Shown one piece after another: positions 41,944 to 50,466 of a stretch of DNA of 64,000 bases. Positions within the stretch are counted from its first letter, which is position 1. The number at the start of each line of letters is the position of its first letter. The notes below the pieces were generated by a model that searched no databases, had not been told where the DNA came from, and saw nothing but the letters and a program-made list of their open reading frames with translations. A program made the translations under genes and the position numbers. Where the stretch lies: contig JBMOOQ010000063.1 of the NCBI GenBank assembly GCA_049324435.1, forward strand, positions 62,001 to 126,000. Reading direction: 5' to 3'. Source of the stretch: Pseudorhodoplanes sp049324435. GTDB taxonomy: Bacteria; Pseudomonadota; Alphaproteobacteria; Rhizobiales; Xanthobacteraceae.

Positions 41944-43095
41944 TCAGAACCCGCCGATATCCAGACTGTCCGCGAACCCCTCGCCGATCGCGCTCGCGGC
42001 ATCGCCCAGCACCGCGATATTGTCGGCCGCAGCGATGTTGTGCACCACGCTGGTCTCGGCGACCTTCGCCCACAGATCGCGCACCAGATAGATCCGGAAC
42101 GCGATGTTGAAGGCGAGCGCGGTGACGAGATAGCCCACACCCATGCCGATCAGGATAAAGGGATTGGCCATCACGGCCGCGATTTTCGCCTCGCCTTCGA
42201 GGCCAGCGCCGATCATGGCATGGCCTGCGCCGAACACCGCACCGAACCAGAGCGCCATCAGAAGAAAAGCAAGGCACAGCCAGCCGATCACCTTCCAGTA
42301 GAAGCCCATCAGATCGGCGATATCGAGATCGCTTTCGAACCGCACCGCGCCGAAGCGCAGCCCGTTCACCCACCACTTCCACTCGATCGCCTTGTACATC
42401 GCGTAGAGAAACGGGATCGGGAAGATGAACATCGCGGCCGGCCACATCAGGAGCCACAGCCACCAGCCCTGTCTGAAGAATTGCCCGCCCGTCCCCTCGA
42501 ACGAGCCCTGCAGCGTGCCATACGAGGTGTAGCGCATCTTGAAGCGCTCGAGCGCTGCGGCGCGCCACGGCAGCGCGAGGCCGAGCGTCACCCACACCCA
42601 CAGCGTCCACAACGCCGCGCGCCAGGCATAGGACCAGCCGGAGCCGCCCATGTTGAAGCGCACGCCGCGCCACACCGTGCGCGTCATGCGATAGCGCCGC
42701 GCGCGATAGATCGCGAATTGGGTGAACAGATAGAGGAAGGCGATCAGCGGGATCGAGGCGAAGGCCTGCACGCGTTCGGCTTCGAGGCCAGCGAAGAAAT
42801 ACGCGACATAGACCGGCACGAGGATCGCCATCGCGACCAGGAAGCCGATGAACAGTTCCTTCGCGGTGCCGGTATATTCGGCAGCGTCGCCATGCACTTC
42901 GGTATGCGACCACAAGTGTCTGCGGATGTCGGTCGCGAGCCAGAAGCGGTAGAAGCCGAGCGTGATCAGTTCGAGAAGCGCGCCGCGTGTGACCAGCTTG
43001 CGGAAGTCGCGCCGTTCGCCGGTGAAGGTGATGCCTTGCGGCGCAGGCTCGCTGCCGCCTTGCGGAATCTGGGGAACCGAAAATGGCCTGTGCAT
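41944..43095 (-). CDS. DUF898 (YjgN-like) integral membrane protein
   Basis: A 383-residue polytopic protein of the DUF898 family. The start ITFTGERRDFRKLVTRGALLELITLGFYRFWLATDIRRHLW is characteristic, and the internal repeat YTSYGTLQGSFEGTGGQFFRQGWW and about seven membrane segments fit the family, whose role is unknown. In many genomes DUF898 genes precede M48 peptidase genes as here, suggesting a shared membrane function. The ATG at 43095 has AGGAGCG upstream; the longer frame to 43182 is unlike the family. Confidence 0.88.
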   Translation of the reverse strand: MHRPFSVPQIPQGGSEPAPQGITFTGERRDFRKLVTRGALLELITLGFYRFWLATDIRRHLWSHTEVHGDAAEYTGTAKELFIGFLVAMAILVPVYVAYFFAGLEAERVQAFASIPLIAFLYLFTQFAIYRARRYRMTRTVWRGVRFNMGGSGWSYAWRAALWTLWVWVTLGLALPWRAAALERFKMRYTSYGTLQGSFEGTGGQFFRQGWWLWLLMWPAAMFIFPIPFLYAMYKAIEWKWWVNGLRFGAVRFESDLDIADLMGFYWKVIGWLCLAFLLMALWFGAVFGAGHAMIGAGLEGEAKIAAVMANPFILIGMGVGYLVTALAFNIAFRIYLVRDLWAKVAETSVVHNIAAADNIAVLGDAASAIGEGFADSLDIGGF

Positions 43096-43447
43096 GACGG
43101 CGACGCGCTCCTGACCCTGGCCCTGCGCGGGCCGCCGTGATTCAGGCGGGTTTCCACCCGCAGGGGTCTTGCCCCCGTGCATGCGTCGTCACTCGTGAGG
43201 AAAGGGTTCAAGCAGGTTGGCATTTTGCCGGGACAGGATACCGGCGCGCCAGAGTTAGGCGAAATGGTTGACGGAATGTTGGCGGGGCGGGGCGAAAAGA
43301 CGCTTAGCCAAACGAAGCACTTTTCGGTTCGTCCCTGCAAAGGCGGGCCCCATAATAGTCACGGCGACGGACATTTTTCCGGTCGGGCCGAAATCACGCC
43401 AGCAGTGCGTTGCTCGCCAGACATTCATATGGTAATTTTTCCATATC
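43096..43447. other. 352-bp gap between the DUF898 gene and brnT
   Basis: No gene is supported. The left part should contain the promoter of the minus-strand DUF898-M48 operon, and the right end holds the brnTA operator. A GGGGCGGGGCG run lies near 43290. No other structure is seen. Confidence 0.4.
43427..43446. promoter_or_regulatory. Probable brnTA operator
   Basis: ATATGG (43427-43432) and CCATAT (43441-43446), with an A/T-rich 8-bp spacer, end one base before the brnT ATG. BrnTA-type complexes bind their own promoter, and a palindrome overlapping the start region is the usual site. Confidence 0.6.
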
Positions 43448-43729
43448 ATGAACGGCCCGGACTTCGAATGGGACGAATTGAAGGACCGGCAGAATCGGGC
43501 CAAGCATGGCGTTTCGTTTACACTGGCGCAGGAGGCCTTCCTCGACCCAGACCGAGTCATTGCAGAGGATCTCGACCACAGTGACGCAGAGAAGCGCTAT
43601 TTTTGCTTTGGGCAGGTAGCAGGCGGCGTGATGACGGTTCGCTTCACCTATCGTGCCGGGCGCATCCGCATCTTCGGAGCGGGCTACTGGCGGAAAGGAA
43701 AGAAAATCTATGACGAGCAAAACCGTTAG
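43448..43729 (+). CDS. brnT: BrnT-family toxin
   Basis: A 93-residue RelE-like ribonuclease toxin of the BrnT family. The sequence FEWDELKDRQNRAKHGVSFTLAQEAFLDP and the C-terminal TYRAGRIRIFGAGYWRKGKKIYDEQNR match the family, with the conserved KHGVSF and R..R....R. BrnT inhibits growth by RNA cleavage and is neutralised by BrnA, encoded directly downstream with a 20-bp overlap. Toxin-first order is normal for this system. Confidence 0.9.
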   Translation: MNGPDFEWDELKDRQNRAKHGVSFTLAQEAFLDPDRVIAEDLDHSDAEKRYFCFGQVAGGVMTVRFTYRAGRIRIFGAGYWRKGKKIYDEQNR

Positions 43730-43952
43730 GTACACGAAAGGCGAAATTGGCCGCGCGCGCGTGATCGAGGATTTCCTCCCGGCACCCGACGACCTCGTGC
43801 TGCGCGATGACAACGTGAAGGTGACGCTGTCGCTGTCTCGCCGCAGCGTCGATTTTTTCAAGCGTGCGGCCAAGGCGCGGCGGGTGCCGTATCAGCGCAT
43901 GATCCGCGCGCTGGTCGATCAATATGCGCAGAAGCAGGGCAAGAAGGGGTAG
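43710..43952 (+). CDS. brnA: BrnA-family antitoxin
   Basis: An 80-residue antitoxin whose ATG lies inside the end of brnT, with an AAGGAAAG-like site. The N-terminal part (MTSKTVRYTKGEIGRARVIEDFLPAPDDLVLRDD) should bind the toxin. The C-terminal KVTLSLSRRSVDFFKRAAKARRVPYQRMIRALVDQYA is a ribbon-helix-helix DNA-binding domain. It autoregulates the module through the palindrome at 43427. Confidence 0.88.
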   Translation: MTSKTVRYTKGEIGRARVIEDFLPAPDDLVLRDDNVKVTLSLSRRSVDFFKRAAKARRVPYQRMIRALVDQYAQKQGKKG

Positions 43953-43983
43953 CGGCCGCGCCTAACGAACTGCCCCTACACCC

Positions 43984-44505
43984 TCACCCCACCGCCAGCC
44001 ACCCCGCGATCACCAGCAGCATCGCCACCTGCGGATAGAATGTCAGCGCGAAGCCGAGCGCGCGGTGGGGCGCGCCGGCAGCATAGCCGCGCCAGAACAG
44101 CACGCGGCCGGTCACGAACAGCATCGCCGCGACCGGCACCGCTGCCTGGACGGCGCGCGGCATCGCCGTCGCCCATGTCAGATGCACGCCGAGCGCCAGC
44201 ACGGTTTGTTCCAGCGTATTCTGCAGCATCGACTGCAGGAGATGGGCCTTCGCGGTGCCTTCGGTTAGTCCGCCGCCGTCAATGTCGTCCGGCGTGAAGA
44301 AGCGGTGCCGCGCCAGCAGACCGATATTGACGGCAAGACACGCCACAATCAGCGTGTCCCACTTCAGCGCAAAATCGAGCGAGGAGTCGGCGCGGGGCAT
44401 CAGCGGCGTCAGGACGCCATGCATCGCAAGCGCGAGCGCCACGATGGTAATCGCGAGCCCGGCCAGCATGCCGCGCAGCACCCCCGATTGCTTGTCCGTC
44501 AGCAT
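43984..44505 (-). CDS. MAPEG-family membrane protein
   Basis: A 173-residue protein with four hydrophobic segments. The C-terminal part contains LLQSMLQNTLEQTVLALGVHLTWA and RVLFWRGYAAGAPHRALGFALTFYP, typical of MAPEG proteins (membrane proteins of eicosanoid and glutathione metabolism). Bacterial members are mostly uncharacterised and may be membrane glutathione transferases. The start at 44505 has GGGGTGG 6 bases upstream. It stands alone. Confidence 0.8.
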   Translation of the reverse strand: MLTDKQSGVLRGMLAGLAITIVALALAMHGVLTPLMPRADSSLDFALKWDTLIVACLAVNIGLLARHRFFTPDDIDGGGLTEGTAKAHLLQSMLQNTLEQTVLALGVHLTWATAMPRAVQAAVPVAAMLFVTGRVLFWRGYAAGAPHRALGFALTFYPQVAMLLVIAGWLAVG

Positions 44506-44561
44506 GAAAAGCCACCCCTGCGCCAACCGCCCGGCATCATGCCGGGCACGGTTTTAGCGCA

Positions 44562-44735
44562 TCATGAGTCGGGCTTTCGCGCCACCGGATATTCCACGTT
44601 GCAGCGCTTGCATCGGAAGATGTCGGTCACTTTTGCGACGGCCTTCGGCGCTTCGGCCAGAGCGGTTTCGCCGCCGCAAACGGGGCAAGGCGGAGTCGGC
44701 GCGGGATTCAAATTACCAATAGACACATCGGTCAT
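44562..44735 (-). CDS. Small zinc-ribbon protein
   Basis: A 57-residue protein with two CxxC pairs (CPVCGG and CKRCN) spaced for a zinc ribbon, ending VEYPVARKPDS. The GGAGG site lies 5 bases before the ATG at 44735. It may be an RNA- or protein-binding accessory factor. No family name is assigned. Confidence 0.7.
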   Translation of the reverse strand: MTDVSIGNLNPAPTPPCPVCGGETALAEAPKAVAKVTDIFRCKRCNVEYPVARKPDS

Positions 44736-45113
44736 GGAAACCTCCATCTGCTTGCGCGCAGACACGAATCTCCGGCTGTTCGGGTGAGCCGCCTTTATCG
44801 GCGTGCGAATAGAACGCGGTCACCTGCGATCCGGTGCCGCTGCAATTTTTTCAAAATGTCCGTGATGCCCAGGAACCGGGCAGAGGTAATCTCACCGTTC
44901 GCAGCCGAGGCCGCGCCGCAAACTATGCGCCAAAAATGCAAATGGCCGGGGCAAGCCCGGCCATCACAAGCGGCAAGCGTCCAAGACCCATCGCCGCAAT
45001 CAGCGAACCTCGCCATTACATCCGTGGCTTGAGGTCCGCCGCTCACACAGCGCGCTTGCGCGCGCCGCGGAGCAATCAGCAAGCTGCCTTACGCGGCTTG
45101 CCGCATTCCGCAG
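44736..45113. other. 378-bp gap with one palindromic repeat
   Basis: A 95-codon minus-strand frame exists here, but it spans the palindromic repeat at 44942-44964 and shows no family similarity or ribosome site, so no gene is called. The right end should hold the 3' region of the cold-shock gene. Confidence 0.4.
44942..44964. repeat. Palindromic intergenic repeat (copy 1)
   Basis: Arms ATGGCCGGG and CCCGGCCAT surround a 5-nt spacer ending CAAG. An almost identical copy is at 58043-58065. Short elements of this type are spread through Bradyrhizobiaceae-like genomes. Confidence 0.7.
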
Positions 45114-45323
45114 TTATGCGGCCTGCAGGTTGTCCGCCGAAGACTTTCCGGTCTTGCGGTCGGCACGAAGCTCGTAGGAGATCTTCTGGCCTTCGTTGAG
45201 GCCGCGCATCCCGGCGCGCTCGACGGCGCTGATGTGCACGAACACGTCGTTGCCACCGTCGTCGGGCTGAATGAATCCGAAGCCCTTGGTTGCGTTAAAC
45301 CACTTCACGGTTCCCGTCTGCAT
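45114..45323 (-). CDS. cspA: Cold-shock-domain protein (CspA family)
   Basis: A 69-residue single cold-shock domain: GTVKWFNATKGFGFIQPDDGG contains RNP1 (KGFGFIQ), and DVFVHISAVE contains RNP2. It binds single-stranded RNA and DNA and acts as an RNA chaperone. A leader of over 200 bp without genes lies upstream (45324-45558), as expected for regulated csp mRNAs. Confidence 0.95.
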   Translation of the reverse strand: MQTGTVKWFNATKGFGFIQPDDGGNDVFVHISAVERAGMRGLNEGQKISYELRADRKTGKSSADNLQAA

Positions 45324-45558
45324 GGGAGCCTATCCTTCATATATGCGTGTATAGAGCCGCGCGCGAACGCGGCCGGTTTCTACTCGAGATTTTTGGATGA
45401 ATGTCGTTGTCAGGCGCGTCTCGAAACGAATGCTTCACATCGAGTATCGCGCAAGGCCAAGTCGTTCGGCCGAAAGCTCGAAGCACTCCATATAGAGCAA
45501 TTCCGGATAATTGCAATCCTGACGCGGTGCGCGTCTTTGGCGCAGGGTTAGCGCGGTC

Positions 45559-45924
45559 TCACCGCTCTTCCACAAACCGGAGCCGGCCGGTCTGCTGCAG
45601 CGTGCGCGTGTCGAAAGTCCGCACCTCGATCGCGCCGCCCACATCCACAGTCACCACCAGCCGGTCGCCCGCGGTTTGCGCGGCAATGATGCGGGAGCCC
45701 TTCGGCAGCATGGTCAGCACGTCGACGGGTTGCTGTGGCGGCGCGCTGTCGGCAGAGCGATAGAGCTTGAAGCCGATCACCGCGATCACCACCGCGATGC
45801 CGAGCATCGTGGCAAAGCCGGACACCGCCGACATCCGCCGCACGCGATCGACCACCGCCTGCGAGGCGGGATCGAGCGGCTTGCCATCGGGGTCTTTCAG
45901 GGGCTCGGGGGACACGGTGGTCAT
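45559..45924 (-). CDS. Hypothetical membrane-anchored protein
   Basis: From the ATG at 45924 the product has 121 residues. A Pro-rich cytoplasmic start (MTTVSPEPLKDPDGKPLD) is followed by one membrane segment (about 36-54, VSGFATMLGIAVVIAVIGF) and a C-terminal strand-rich domain (SRIIAAQTAGDRLVVTVDVGGAIEVRTFD). It looks like an anchored periplasmic protein. The family is not recognised. It is divergent from rluD. Confidence 0.6.
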   Translation of the reverse strand: MTTVSPEPLKDPDGKPLDPASQAVVDRVRRMSAVSGFATMLGIAVVIAVIGFKLYRSADSAPPQQPVDVLTMLPKGSRIIAAQTAGDRLVVTVDVGGAIEVRTFDTRTLQQTGRLRFVEER

Positions 45925-45964
45925 CACTTCTCTGAAACGGTGCGCCACGGGTACGGTCTACTCC

Positions 45965-46080
45965 CTCCCCCTGCAAGGGGGAGGTTGGGGAGGGGCTCAA
46001 CAATTCATCTCCGGCGCTATATGAGCATCGACCCCCACGCGCCCGCCTCCGGCGGTCGACCTCCCCCCTTCAGGGGAGGT
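45965..46080. repeat. Two C/G-rich hairpins upstream of rluD
   Basis: Hairpins CTCCCCC/GGGGGAG (45965-45983) and ACCTCCCC/GGGGAGGT (46059-46080) lie in the gap before rluD. They resemble C/T-rich intergenic elements common in related genomes; a degenerate one is near 4986. The second ends 27 bp before the rluD start. Confidence 0.55.
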
Positions 46081-46107
46081 GAACCTGTGGCACCGCCGAT
46101 TTTACGC

Positions 46108-47103
46108 ATGACCACCGCCTCCACCCTCTCCCTCACGGCCGCATCCGAGGATGCCGGCACCCGGCTCGACCGCGTGCTGGCTGCGCATCTTCCCGAACTC
46201 TCGCGCACGCGGCTGAAGGCATTGATCCTCGAAGGCGCGGTCACCGCGGGCGGCCGTGCGGTCGACGATCCGGGGTACAAGGTGAAGACCGGAGAGGTGT
46301 TCACGATTGCGGTGCCGCCGCCCGAGCCGGCCGAGCCCGAGGGCGAAAACATTCCGCTCTCCATCCTCTACGAGGACGACCAGGTCATCGTGATCGACAA
46401 GCCGGCCGGCCTCGTCGTGCATCCGGCTGCGGGCCATCAGACCGGGACGCTGGTCAACGCCCTGATCGCACATTGCGGAGAATCACTCTCCGGCATCGGG
46501 GGTGTGATGCGGCCGGGCATCGTGCACCGGCTCGACAAGGATACGTCGGGCGTGATGGTGGTCGCCAAGACCGACAAGGCGCACAAGTCGCTGTCGGAGC
46601 AGTTTGCCGATCACGGCCGCACCGGCGATCTGGAGCGCGGCTATCTTGCGTTCGTGTGGGGCGCGCCGGACCGGCCGCGCGGCACCATCGACGCGCCGAT
46701 CGACCGCCACCCGCATAACCGGGAAAAGATGGCGGTGCGGCAGGGCGGGCGCGACGCCATCACCCATTGGGAGGTGCGGGAGCGTTATGCCGGCGCCGAC
46801 GGCAAGCCGGTCGCAAGCCTGATCGAATGCCGGCTGGAGACCGGCCGCACCCATCAGATAAGGGTGCATCTCGCCCATATCGGCCACCCGATTCTCGGCG
46901 ACGAGACCTATGCCACCGGTTTCCGCACCAAAGCGGTCCGGCTTCCCAAGGCCGCGCAGGCGGCCTTGCAGGCCCTTGGAAGGCAGGCTCTGCATGCCTA
47001 TTTCTTGGCTTTCCAGCACCCCGTTTCAGGCAAGGTCCAGCAATTCCAGTCGGAACTGCCGGTGCCCCTTGCCCGTTTGCGGGACAGCATGACTGACATG
47101 TGA
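46108..47103 (+). CDS. rluD: Ribosomal large subunit pseudouridine synthase RluD
   Basis: A 331-residue protein. The S4 domain (about 10-70, GTRLDRVLAAHLPELSRTRLKALI) is followed by the RluA-family catalytic domain with Asp143 in GIVHRLDKDTSGVMVVAK and the LETGRTHQIRVHLAHIGHPILGD signature. It makes pseudouridines in 23S rRNA helix 69. The ATG at 46108 is preferred; the frame is open to 45676, but the upstream part crosses intergenic hairpins. Confidence 0.93.
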   Translation: MTTASTLSLTAASEDAGTRLDRVLAAHLPELSRTRLKALILEGAVTAGGRAVDDPGYKVKTGEVFTIAVPPPEPAEPEGENIPLSILYEDDQVIVIDKPAGLVVHPAAGHQTGTLVNALIAHCGESLSGIGGVMRPGIVHRLDKDTSGVMVVAKTDKAHKSLSEQFADHGRTGDLERGYLAFVWGAPDRPRGTIDAPIDRHPHNREKMAVRQGGRDAITHWEVRERYAGADGKPVASLIECRLETGRTHQIRVHLAHIGHPILGDETYATGFRTKAVRLPKAAQAALQALGRQALHAYFLAFQHPVSGKVQQFQSELPVPLARLRDSMTDM

Positions 47104-47343
47104 ACCGCCGCACCCTGTGCGGCGTAACTCAAAAAAGACGATGTAAACCAACGGCTTGGGTTGCGACATCCGGTCGCTATGGGGCCTCGGCAGGTGACAG
47201 GAATGTAACTTTCATTCGCGATCCCTGTCCCCTATGCTGCGAATGCGGTATGTTGCACCGCAGCATGCTCCGGCGGCCTGATGACGGCGACGGGGCATTT
47301 GCCTGCCGATCCCGGGGGCATGAACATAATGGAGGGCGCATAC

Positions 47344-48264
47344 ATGGCCCGTTCGACGGCTATGCCGATGATCACCGCCGAAGGCGGTCTGTCTCGTTAC
47401 CTGGAAGAAATCCGGCGGTTTCCGATGCTGGAACCGCAGGAAGAATACATGCTGGCCAAATCCTGGCGCGAGCACGGCGACCGCGATGCGGCGCACAAGC
47501 TCGTCACCAGCCATTTGCGGCTCGTCGCGAAGATCGCGATGGGATATCGCGGCTATGGCCTGCCGATTTCCGAAATCGTGTCGGAAGGCAATGTCGGCCT
47601 GATGCAGGCGGTGAAGCGGTTCGAGCCCGACAAAGGCTTCCGTCTCGCCACCTATGCGATGTGGTGGATCAAGGCCGCCATTCAGGAATACATCCTGCGC
47701 TCGTGGTCGCTCGTGAAGATGGGCACGACCGCGAACCAGAAGAAGCTGTTCTTCAACCTGCGCAAGGCGAAGAGCAAGATCAACGCCCTCGGCGAAGGCG
47801 ATCTCAAGCCCGAACAGGTGGCGCAGATCGCCAAGCGACTCGGCGTCACCGAGAAGGACGTGATCGACATGAACCGCCGCCTCGGCGGCGATGCGTCGCT
47901 CAACGCCTCGATCCGTGACGACGGCGATTCCGGCGAATGGCAGGACTGGCTCGCCGACGAGTCCGCCGGTCAGGAGGAAGTTCTGGCCGAGAGCGAGGAG
48001 ATGGACAACCGCCGCTCCGCGCTCGAACACGCGCTCACGGTGCTGAACGATCGCGAGCGCCGCATCTTCGAGGCGCGCCGCCTCGCCGACGATCCGGTCA
48101 CGCTCGAAGAGCTGGCCGAGGAATTCGGCGTGTCGCGCGAGCGCGTGCGCCAGATCGAGGTGCGTGCCTTCGAGAAGGTCCAGAAGGCGGTGAAGAACCG
48201 CGTCGCCGCAATGGAAGCGCCCAAGCAGCCGGGCAAGCAGCCGGAAGCGCTGCCGGCGCATTAA
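47344..48264 (+). CDS. rpoH: RNA polymerase sigma-32 factor RpoH
   Basis: A 306-residue heat-shock sigma factor. Region 2 (LVTSHLRLVAKIAMGYRGYGLPISEIVSEGNVGLMQAVKRFEPDKGFRLATYAMWWIKAAIQEYILRSW), the RpoH box QKKLFFNLRKAK and region 4 (TLEELAEEFGVSRERVRQIEVRAFEKVQKAV) are present. The start MARSTAMPMITAEGGLSRYL is typical of alphaproteobacterial RpoH, and GGAGG lies 8 bases upstream of 47344. It directs transcription of chaperone and protease genes. Confidence 0.96.
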   Translation: MARSTAMPMITAEGGLSRYLEEIRRFPMLEPQEEYMLAKSWREHGDRDAAHKLVTSHLRLVAKIAMGYRGYGLPISEIVSEGNVGLMQAVKRFEPDKGFRLATYAMWWIKAAIQEYILRSWSLVKMGTTANQKKLFFNLRKAKSKINALGEGDLKPEQVAQIAKRLGVTEKDVIDMNRRLGGDASLNASIRDDGDSGEWQDWLADESAGQEEVLAESEEMDNRRSALEHALTVLNDRERRIFEARRLADDPVTLEELAEEFGVSRERVRQIEVRAFEKVQKAVKNRVAAMEAPKQPGKQPEALPAH

Positions 48265-48484
48265 TATCAAAGGGTCATGGCAGGGGTTGACCCGGCCATC
48301 CACTGGTTTCGCAAGGTGGATCGGGGTGTCCCGGTCCGCCTTTTTCTTTGAGTCAATGCCAGCGCTCGCTTCTGAACCTGTCAATGGGTGCTCCCGAGCA
48401 CCGAGATCGATCGCGCACGGCAATGTGTACGGAACTCCGTCACCGCATGCCGCGTTTCTTCTCAGATACGCTGGAGGACATGCC

Positions 48485-48739
48485 ATGACCTACGACCCGT
48501 ATCGTAACGATGACGCCTCCTATCAGGATGCGTCCTGGCAGAACGATTCCGATCGCGACTATCGCAACGAGGACCGCGCCGCAGCAGGTGCCGCCATCCT
48601 GCTTGCCGCGGCGTTGCTCGCTGCCATCGGCAGCTTCGTCTATTTCTATTCGGGCGCGGCCGAACGGAGCATTGCCACCAATGACCTCAGACCTGCGGTC
48701 ACGCAGCCGGAAACCACGGGATCGGCGCCGAAAGATTAG
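48485..48739 (+). CDS. Small single-span membrane protein
   Basis: An 84-residue protein: a Tyr/Asp/Asn-rich cytoplasmic N-terminus (MTYDPYRNDDASYQDASW), one membrane helix (about 40-60, AAGAAILLAAALLAAIGSFVYFY) and a short periplasmic tail. A good GGAGG site is 7 bases before the ATG. The function is unknown; it follows rpoH and may be stress-related. Confidence 0.65.
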   Translation: MTYDPYRNDDASYQDASWQNDSDRDYRNEDRAAAGAAILLAAALLAAIGSFVYFYSGAAERSIATNDLRPAVTQPETTGSAPKD

Positions 48740-48783
48740 GCAATCGACGAGGCGGCAGAGGTGAGCTTGCGCGAGGCTGTGCC

Positions 48784-50040
48784 CTATTCCGCCTTCTCCC
48801 CGCAGCTCTTCGTCACGCTCCGCCATCGCTCCTGCAGTCCCGCATTCGAGATGCGGGTCAGCTGCGTCTTCGCGTCCGGCGCAGCGGCATTCGGCGTGAT
48901 GTGCAGATCCATTGCCGGCTGCGTTGCGAGCGCCGCGATCTCGGGCGTTGGCACAGAGATACGGCGGCGCAGATAGGGCGCGGCAGGCTCGGTCGGATTC
49001 CTGTGCGTCGAGATGTCCTTCGGCAAGAACACGAACCTGCGCTCGCCCGCGGTCAGCGTCACCTCGGTGCCGGCGCCCTGATCGCCGCCGGTCGCAGGAC
49101 GCACGAATACGATCGAGGACGCGCCGCCGCTATCGCATTGCAGTTCGAGCCAGCCCATGCGCTTGCCGCCATCGGTGCCGGTCGCTTCGAGCAGTACTTT
49201 CACCGTTACCTGCGACGCGCCCGGCTTGCCCATCCACGGGGTCTCCGCGATGCCGGCGTTGTCGATGCCGAATGCCACCAGTTCTTCGCGCGTCAGGTAG
49301 CGTACCTCGCTGTGCGGCACCTTCTGCATCGCTTCGACAAAGCCCGGTGCGATGCCCATCTCGCGCATATAGGCGGAAAGCTGCGCCGCCCCTTGCGCGG
49401 TGAATTTCCGGCATTGCGCCGCAAGGTCGCTGTTGCCCTTCTGGCCGACGATGCGGCCGCTGCGCAGGAAGCAGTAATAGGCCGGCGAATGAATGCCGAT
49501 CGCCCCGCCCGGCGGGATCCATCGCTCCGCCGCACCGACCAGCGCGATGCCACAGGCGGAGTTGCAGTTCGCATCATAGCTCGTCCATTCCGCCGCGAGC
49601 GGCTTTCCGGACTTTTTCGCCGTGTCGCACAGCGTGCGATCATCCGGCTTGCGCGTGCAGATCTCGGGCCGCGTCTGGGCGATGCCGGCGCGCATGCGGC
49701 GCTCGCGCATGATCCGGCCGATCGCCATCGCCTCTTCCTGCAGGCCGCCATTGGAATTGAAGAAGACCGGAAGGTTCCGCGCCTTGGTCCGTGCCAGGAA
49801 GACGCGGAAGCGGGCCGCCGACCCTTCGTCGAACTGGCCGTCGGCCGCGATCCAGTCGCGGCAGCCCGGGCCGCAGGACTCCTCTGGCCCGCGCGCCAGG
49901 AAAAACGTCAACGCCTGCCGCGCAAGCCTGGATTGCAACTCGGATTTGCGGCTGACGGACCCCTGGGCCGCCACGGGGCCACCGGTCGCGAGGCTCGCGA
50001 CCCACAAAATCAGCCCGGCCAGGGCAATCCGACCCACCAT
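48784..50040 (-). CDS. Secreted ClpP-fold (COG3904-like) protein
   Basis: A 418-residue exported protein with a signal peptide (MVGRIALAGLILWVASLATG to PVAAQ). The N-terminal half resembles ClpP/crotonase-fold periplasmic proteins: LPVFFNSNGGLQEEAMAIGRIMRERR, then NCNSACGIALVGAAERWI with the candidate nucleophile Ser, and GAIGIHSPAYYCF with the candidate His. Six or more Cys suggest disulfides in the periplasm. The C-terminal ~150 residues form an extra beta-rich domain (VTVKVLLEATG...RRFVFLPKDIST). It may be a peptidase or a binding protein; activity is not established. Confidence 0.75.
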   Translation of the reverse strand: MVGRIALAGLILWVASLATGGPVAAQGSVSRKSELQSRLARQALTFFLARGPEESCGPGCRDWIAADGQFDEGSAARFRVFLARTKARNLPVFFNSNGGLQEEAMAIGRIMRERRMRAGIAQTRPEICTRKPDDRTLCDTAKKSGKPLAAEWTSYDANCNSACGIALVGAAERWIPPGGAIGIHSPAYYCFLRSGRIVGQKGNSDLAAQCRKFTAQGAAQLSAYMREMGIAPGFVEAMQKVPHSEVRYLTREELVAFGIDNAGIAETPWMGKPGASQVTVKVLLEATGTDGGKRMGWLELQCDSGGASSIVFVRPATGGDQGAGTEVTLTAGERRFVFLPKDISTHRNPTEPAAPYLRRRISVPTPEIAALATQPAMDLHITPNAAAPDAKTQLTRISNAGLQERWRSVTKSCGEKAE

Positions 50041-50157
50041 CGGGGCTTCTTTCCCACCTTACACAAGGCTAGCGGCAATGGCATAAATGGCAAAACGGAG
50101 AGAGATTTGGGCAGGCTCCGCCGCGATCCTGTCACAGCTTGGTGTAAGGGTAAGCGT

Positions 50158-50415
50158 ATGCCGAGGTATTTTTTCAACACCCGCATTGACGGGGAACTGA
50201 TCCGCGATCCCGATGGCGCCGAGCTGCGCGACCCGGATCATGCCTGGACCATGGCGCGGGCCATGATCCGTGACATCCTGCATGACGAGACCACCGAGCC
50301 GCGGCTGATGCGTGCCGCGATCGAAGTGACCGACGAGGACGGCGAAGTCGTGCTGGAATTTCCCTTCACCGAGGCCTTGATCGAGCCCGGACAGGGATCG
50401 CTCAGGGTGCATTGA
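50158..50415 (+). CDS. DUF6894 domain protein
   Basis: An 85-residue protein beginning MPRYFFNTRIDGELIRDPDGAELRDPDHAWTMARAMIRDIL, the DUF6894 pattern common in Hyphomicrobiales, often in multiple copies per genome. The function is unknown. An AAGGG site is near the ATG at 50158. It stands alone between two minus-strand genes. Confidence 0.85.
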   Translation: MPRYFFNTRIDGELIRDPDGAELRDPDHAWTMARAMIRDILHDETTEPRLMRAAIEVTDEDGEVVLEFPFTEALIEPGQGSLRVH

Positions 50416-50466
50416 CCTGTCGCAGCAGCAACGGGTCGCCGCGATGCGGCGGCAGCGGGACCACTC

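Noticed and set aside
41350..43140. 596-codon plus-strand open frame
   Set aside because: It lies wholly opposite the M48 protease and DUF898 genes, is rich in Arg/His/Asp from reverse-strand codon bias and has no family motif.
44795..45082. 95-codon minus-strand frame as a gene
   Set aside because: It runs through a palindromic repeat, lacks a ribosome site and resembles no family.
47104..47343. ROSE-type RNA thermometer or sigma-32 promoter for rpoH
   Set aside because: The ribosome site GGAGG is not paired with an obvious U-rich anti-SD stretch, and no convincing sigma-32 -35/-10 pair was found by eye.
48901..50157. Long 5' extension of the DUF6894 reading frame
   Set aside because: It is antisense to the secreted ClpP-fold gene. 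The DUF6894 domain starts precisely at the ATG at 50158.
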